Shown here piece after piece: positions 58,974 to 64,000 of a stretch of 64,000 bases of DNA. Location: NCBI GenBank assembly GCA_963969395.1, contig OZ017797.1, positions 27,466,001 to 27,530,000 on the forward strand. The letters are read 5' to 3'. A model generated the notes under the pieces. That model did no database searches, was not told the DNA's origin, and saw nothing but the letters and a program-made list of their open reading frames with translations. This DNA comes from Pseudoscleropodium purum. Lineage: Eukaryota > Streptophyta > Bryopsida > Hypnales > Brachytheciaceae. Position 1 is the stretch's first letter. Each line of letters begins with the position of its first letter. The position numbers were made by a program, and so were the translations under genes.

Positions 58974-59760
58974 AGGTACACCCAAAACCGCCACTTTGGG
59001 CTTCTGTGCCTAGTTACCATTATTGGATGGGTCAAATTCTCACATCTCATTGTTGGGCCATGAAAAGGAGGTTCCCAGCACACCAAGGAATGTGACATTT
59101 GGAGGTTAAAACAGCCTATGACAAGGAGATTGACCGGTTTGCCTTGTTGACATATTTGAAGACTTCTAATTTTTTTCCATATACAGGCAAACATGAGAAA
59201 TGAGGAGAGCAACTGAAATTTAATTTTTTGACAAAGTATGAATTTGTTACAAATTTTTGAAGTGAACTGGTCAAATGGTTCAAAATAGTCTTTAGACTAC
59301 CACCTCCAAAGCCATCAATAACTATACCCATGGTGGTCATCAAACCACCTAATGTAGTTATAATATTTCCTAACATGGTTGAAATATTTTTTTAAATGGA
59401 CATGACATATTGGAATAAAAAAGGTAGTTCATATAATGAAATACACTAGAAAGGTGCAAGTTCCTAAAATAGTTTCTAACATCTTCATCATCATCACACT
59501 AAACATTGATTTCAGTCATTAACCTACTTAATGAAGTCTTATTTACATTAATTAGAAAAAACCTAACATAGATTGATGGAAAACTATAATGAGTTGTTTG
59601 ATAGATGTCTATATTAAGGAGTTCACTTGTCATGGGCTGGTTTACCTTACCAGATGCAAAAGTTAGGAAGGAACAAAAAATTTGGTTCTAAAAACAATTT
59701 TTTTAACTTCCACATAGGTATGAAATTGATTTTGGAGATGTACATAGAGCAAAGTAGTGA
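58974..59760. mobile_element. Family M MITE, copy 4, split by a family S-type insertion
   Basis: The left part (58974-59103) has AGGTACACCCAAAACCGCCA and ATTGTTGGGCCATGAAAAGG, breaking off at CATTTGG. The right part resumes at 59650 with CCAGATGCAAAAGTTAGGAA, GGTTCTAAAAAC and ACATAGGTATGAAATTGA. The two parts join at the point where intact copies read CATTTGGATAC..GCAAAAG. The right terminus is decayed. Confidence 0.55.
59104..59647. mobile_element. Element with family S-type ends nested in family M copy 4 (544 bp)
   Basis: Left AGGTTAAAACAGCCTATGAC and right, read on the minus strand, AGGTAAACCAGCCCATGACA, followed by TA (59648-59649). It is longer than other family S members; the interior includes an 81-codon minus-strand frame with no recognisable domain. 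Confidence 0.55.
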
Positions 59761-59794
59761 GGCATTGGAAGGGGGAGGGGAACCGCTATCTTAT

Positions 59795-60290
59795 TTGCTT
59801 CTTTAGGTTGGATGCTTGTGAAGGAAATTGCAAATTGTTTGTAGAGTTGATACCTATTGATTTTTGCTTAAAATGTAATGCATGTAAATCTTCTATTTAT
59901 GAGTTAGAGCCCAAGGTTGAATTTTGGATACACCCAATTTCAGTACTTTAGAGTTTCATTGTTTATTTATTCAACGTCCCACAATTGCATATTGGAAAAA
60001 TTATGAAACTTTTTTTTACTCTCGGTAGGGCTTGGAGGAGATTGCAAACAGTTTCTAAAACCTACACCTACAAATTCTTGCCTAAAAAATGTTGTGCATC
60101 TCTTACTCATGGAAGACTAGCGTTGATTCTAGGTGCACATAATTTCAACAATTTAGAAATTTATGGTTTCTTTGTACTGTGTCCAAAAAATGCATGTTAT
60201 TTATAAGAATTTGGAATTTCCTTTTGACTCTCTATAAGACTGAATACTTGGCAATTGAAACTATGCTCAAATTCTTCTTTTGGTGATTGT
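59795..60290 (+). repeat. Degenerate tandem repeat, period about 215 bp
   Basis: Three diverged units share a TTTAGGTTGGATGCTTGTGA / GGTAGGGCTTGGAGGAGATT / TATAAGACTGAATACTTGGC opening, then ATTGCAAA.TGTTT, then TTGCTTAAAATGTAATGCAT-type words. Non-coding. Confidence 0.4.
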
Positions 60291-61262
60291 AAACATGATT
60301 ATCTTATATGTGTAAACATGCCTTGTTTTGTGTTGGGTAGAAAAGAAATACCTTTTATAATTAAAATTAAAGATAACAACTTATTGTAATATCCACTAAA
60401 ATGGAAAATTTTGTCTAAAATATGTATGAAGAGAATTTGGATGTCTTGTATAAAACATAGAAGAATATAGAGAATAAGAATGAAAATTTAAAATTCCATA
60501 CAAAAATATGTTTGTATCTATCGTTAATGATATAGTAGTTAATAACCAAAGATAGTAAAACATTGTCTTCTTCAAAATTTAGTCTAGATTTATTGCTCCT
60601 ATTTCAATTGACAAAATAAGGCTAAATCTTGGATGAGACTTATCGGATAAGTCTAATATATTTGATTTTTATAGTATAGTAAAATTGCTATATTTTTTCA
60701 ATATTATATTTTATATTTTTGTAATATAATGTCAATAATTGATAAATAATGAACTATATGCATCTAGCACCACAATATTTGTAAAGAAAATTATAATTTT
60801 AAATTAAACTTTTGAAGACTTGAAACTTTTAAGGTATACATAAATTACTTACTACATGATTACCTTTAAAATGAAAAATTTTAATTTTGGCTATTCCTAA
60901 CTCTAAAAAGATAATATTGGAGATGATATCTATCACCAAGGAACTCTTCCAAAAATAATCCCATTTATCAACCAATAGGCAAATTTTCATTTCTTGAAAG
61001 TCATCAATCAAATTTCAAGGCTAAGTTATTAGGAATTGGGTGATTTCTATGATATGATACCTTAGCTTCTATATTATAATTTCTTAATTAAGACTAAATT
61101 AGAAGTTTTGGTAGAATGAAGCCTTGACACTAAGGATGAATTTGAAGTTAGGATAGAATGAAGCCTTGACAAAAATGATGAAATGAATAAATGACAAAAA
61201 AAATGGTGGAATGAAGTTAAGACAAAAATAATGGAATCTTGAAGTCACAAAACTAAAATTAG
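60291..61262. other. AT-rich intergenic DNA, nothing recognised
   Basis: A short direct repeat (GGATAGAATGAAGCCTTGAC and variants, about 61105-61165) is the only structure seen. Confidence 0.4.
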
Positions 61263-62205
61263 CCCCTAAATGTCCAAATTGTGTTTATTGTCAACATAGA
61301 AATTTTGGGCAGTTCATCATGAATGGAGTTTTTATTTTTTTTCGCTGAAATTTTAACAAAACATGTGCCCAAAGAGTAGCTTTAAGGCCCAACAATTTTC
61401 ATAGCTTTTGACTATACAGTTAAAAAGTTATTGTATGGTATGTACTTTTCATTGCTCAACGAGCAACCTGAGCAGAAAAAAACTTCTTAAAAAATCATTT
61501 TTTAAAAAAGTTAAAATTGATAATTGGTTCTCTAGATTTCTATATACTTGGAAAGCTTTGAATCATTCCATTTTGATCAATGAGTCAAAAGTTATGAGGA
61601 ATTTTAGTTTGTGGGAGTTTGGTGCTTATTATTGAATCTCTATTCTAAGACAAACTTTGAAGTCCTTTATTTAACTCAATTTTCAATATTTTTGGAAAAA
61701 AAATAAAAATATTGGGTTTAGATTTTTTATTGTAATATTACAACCATTGGGATTGGCATTTTTCAATTCCATAAATAAATTGTTAACAATTTAGTATTTT
61801 GAATCATTGTCTACCCTTTTCTACTTACAATTTTTTTCCTATATGTTGTACAATTCCAAATGATCTGAAATTTTTCAAACATGTAGCCATCTTGACTTGA
61901 AAAATGAATCCAAAGAGTTGCAACAATTTTGGATATTTTTTCATACAAATATGACCTTCTGAAGTGCAACTGCCTAGATTTTCGCAGGGCCCAAAAAAAG
62001 AAATTTGTCACTCCAAATGCTAATATCTTGCAATCTACATGGTGAAAATTTCTGAAATTTTTTCAACATGTTTTCAAATAAGTTTAATACAAGATCCTAC
62101 AGTTACATGTGTCCAAAATTTTTTTTTTATAAATTTTGGTACATGTACCAGAAATGGAAGTTTGGAAGTGGTTTTGGTGAATGCACAGTCAAAAACATTT
62201 AGGAG
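61263..62205 (-). mobile_element. Family P element, 943 bp, reverse orientation
   Basis: CCCCTAAATGTCCAAATTGT after TTAG (61259-61262), with subterminal GTCAACATAGAAATTTTGGG. The other end is AGTCAAAAACATTTAGGAG before TTAA (62206-62209). TTCCATTTTGATCAATGAGT near 61567 is the complement of the core motif of the + strand copies. It runs opposite to the copies at 26607, 31529 and 55229. Confidence 0.7.
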
Positions 62206-62219
62206 TTAAAGCTTATAGT

Positions 62220-63560
62220 ATCTTTTCAATTGAGGGAGTTTAATAAGTTTGGAGGGAACCTATAAAAACCTCTAGGATTCAATTTTTTTATAAAGCAAAG
62301 GCAAAAAAATTTGGAATTTAAAATAACTAAATACGAGAGTTGGAAGTTTTTAAGCCAACCAGTGGAGGTTGGATCTTTTAAGTTTTTTGTATTGAAGAAT
62401 ATAGGGTCCAGTGTTAGCTATTGGTCAACATACACTTCAAAAGTTCCATCCAAAGTTCTCCATAACAAGTTTTTAGCTATTAAGATTTCCATGTCAACTA
62501 AAGTCTACAAACTTATAACCCTCAGAAAAGGAACCTACTATTTTTTTTTCAAACTTCATTTGCAAGTACCTATAAATTTAATTTTTTTGTGAAAATTTGA
62601 AATTACCATTAATTTTTTTAATAAAAAGTGAAACATATTATATCAAATGCAATTGATGCTCAAAAAATATGAAAATTTCTTCATTGGTTTATAATATAGC
62701 CTAGTGCATTACATGGCAAATCTTTGTATAATTTCACCCTAAAATAGTAAAAATTCAACACTCCATGGTTATAGATCTAAAGTTCAAATTGCTATAAAAA
62801 TCCTATGATGACTTGTAGGTTAGAAATGGTTTAGCCAATTTTTGGAATGACCTTTGGATTTTTTTGTACTTGACAAAAATAGAATCCATTTGTGACTATA
62901 AGGTCCACTTGAAGCTAGAACAATAACAATCAAGAATTTTGAAATCACATCACTAAAATTGAAGCTCATAGAAAATTCAATGTCTTTTCAAATGAGGAAT
63001 TGAAAAGCTCTTGAAAGAACCAATGGAAACCTTTTAGGTCCAATTAATTTTTGAATTGAGGATAAAAGAATTTGGCATTAAAAAGAAAAAAAATAGAGTT
63101 GAAAGAGCCCAAATTTATAAAGAATTTGGTATATTTTCAATTGAAGGAATTGAAAAGTTTTTTTAAAGGAACTGAGTAGGAATCTCTAGGGTTCAATTCA
63201 TTTACCAAACATAAGCCATAAAAATTTGTGTGTAAATTTGAATTAAAAAAATATGGGATTTGAAAGGGTCCACTTTGCAATGATAAGGTATGGATTTTTT
63301 TTTTTTTCTTTTTTAATTGCCCACTACTTGTCAACATACACTTCCAAAGTCCAGCATAATGTGAATTCACAATCACCAAGACTTCAATTGCAGAAATGTA
63401 ATTACATGACTTCTATTAGTTGTAAAAATATCACATTTTTTTAAAAAATTTAGTAATTCTTATGAATTTTTGAATAAAAAGTAAAATAATTCATATCAAA
63501 TGCAATATATCCTCAAAAGGTTTGAAAATCTTTTTACAAGTTTATATTATAATATAAAAC
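62220..63560 (+). repeat. Diverged direct duplication, about 0.85-0.9 kb offset
   Basis: TCTTTTCAATTGAGGGAGTT with CCTCTAGGATTCAATTT (from about 62222) recurs as TATTTTCAATTGAAGGAATT with TCTCTAGGGTTCAATTC (from about 63131). GTCAACATACACTTC recurs at about 62426 and 63330. A third partial unit is near 62985. Non-coding; frames here are chance. Confidence 0.45.
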
Positions 63561-64000
63561 ATTAGGGTTGTAGATAACCGACTTGGACTGTAAAGCTGCC
63601 CTTTTTTGTTCTTATTTTTGAAGTAAAGTGAGGGTCTTTTTGATGTGAATGGTAAGTTTGGGAACCAATTTGGGTGTTTTTGCGTATTGTTGTGTCCAAG
63701 TTGTCTAGGTTTGGAGTATGTCTTGTCAATGGCTAGTTGTATGTGTCAATCCAAATTGGAGGTGGTTGAGTCAATTGAATGTGATTTGTTTTACCAAGTT
63801 GGAAGTCGAGTAGTGAGAGTTAGTGTAAATTCCAATTGGGTGAGTAGTTTAGTTGGTAAGTTGTAAAATATTATGGTTGATGGTCTGCTTACCAATTAGA
63901 ATGTTGGTTTGGTGAGTCCGAGGTGTATGAGTTGCCAAGTAGGAATGGTAGTTAATTTAGTTGAAGCGGCCGAGTTGGTTGGAGTTGTTGAGCTTCGTCT
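63561..64000 (+). other. GT-rich end of the window
   Basis: Strong G+T bias on the + strand with recurring GAGTTGGTTGGAGTTG- and AAGTTGG-type words. A 73-codon frame at 63645-63866 has no recognisable domain. The feature continues past the window edge. Confidence 0.4.

Noticed and set aside
1..64000. LTR or LINE retrotransposon coding regions
   Set aside because: No reverse transcriptase, integrase, protease or gag motif was recognised in any frame, though heavily decayed copies would be missed by eye.
1..64000. CRISPR array, bacterial operon or phage features
   Set aside because: Spliced plant genes and eukaryotic transposons dominate; no regular short repeat-spacer pattern fits.

Overview
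The window is nuclear DNA from a land plant. Two multi-domain genes of land-plant families sit in a very AT-rich background: an intronless EIN3/EIL ethylene-signalling transcription factor (3701-5722, +) and a five-exon SPEAR/SPOROCYTELESS-like EAR-motif repressor (36797-39685, +). About 31 kb of gene-free DNA lies between them, and another 24 kb follows the second gene. The divergent EIN3 C-terminus, the very long SPEAR protein and the wide AT-rich spacers make me lean towards a non-seed plant (moss, liverwort, fern or lycophyte). That placement is inference.

Layout. 1-3.2 kb: AT-rich spacer. 3.2-7.1 kb: the EIN3-like gene with a GC-richer leader carrying three upstream ORFs and a long 3' region. 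7.2-35.9 kb: repeats, namely a 170-bp tandem array, CACTA-type elements near 12.1-14.7 kb and 28.4-30.7 kb, hairpin MITEs, and a family of TTAA-flanked elements. 36.0-40.4 kb: the SPEAR gene with a GC-rich leader. 40.5-64 kb: more MITEs, several nested in each other, more TTAA-flanked elements, and a 1.57-kb Tc1-type element at 56.7-58.3 kb.

The two genes do not form a unit. The EIN3-like protein would be a nuclear ethylene-response activator. The SPEAR protein would be an adaptor recruiting TOPLESS-type co-repressors to TCP-type factors. No other convincing protein-coding gene was found. The only transposase remnant recognised is a DD34E Tc1-type C-terminal fragment.

The most unusual content is the mobile DNA. 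(a) Thirteen full-length or near-full-length elements plus fragments (about 10.7 kb) have CCCCTAAA ends and TTAA at the insertion borders, the signature of piggyBac-type DNA transposons. Two pairs abut across a single shared TTAA. (b) A Tc1 element has 570-bp terminal inverted repeats, each made of three tandem units of about 185 bp. (c) A CACTA-ended element carries a perfect tRNA-like box A and box B pair in both of its copies. (d) A 642-bp hairpin element with an intact 8-bp target duplication sits inside an older MITE.
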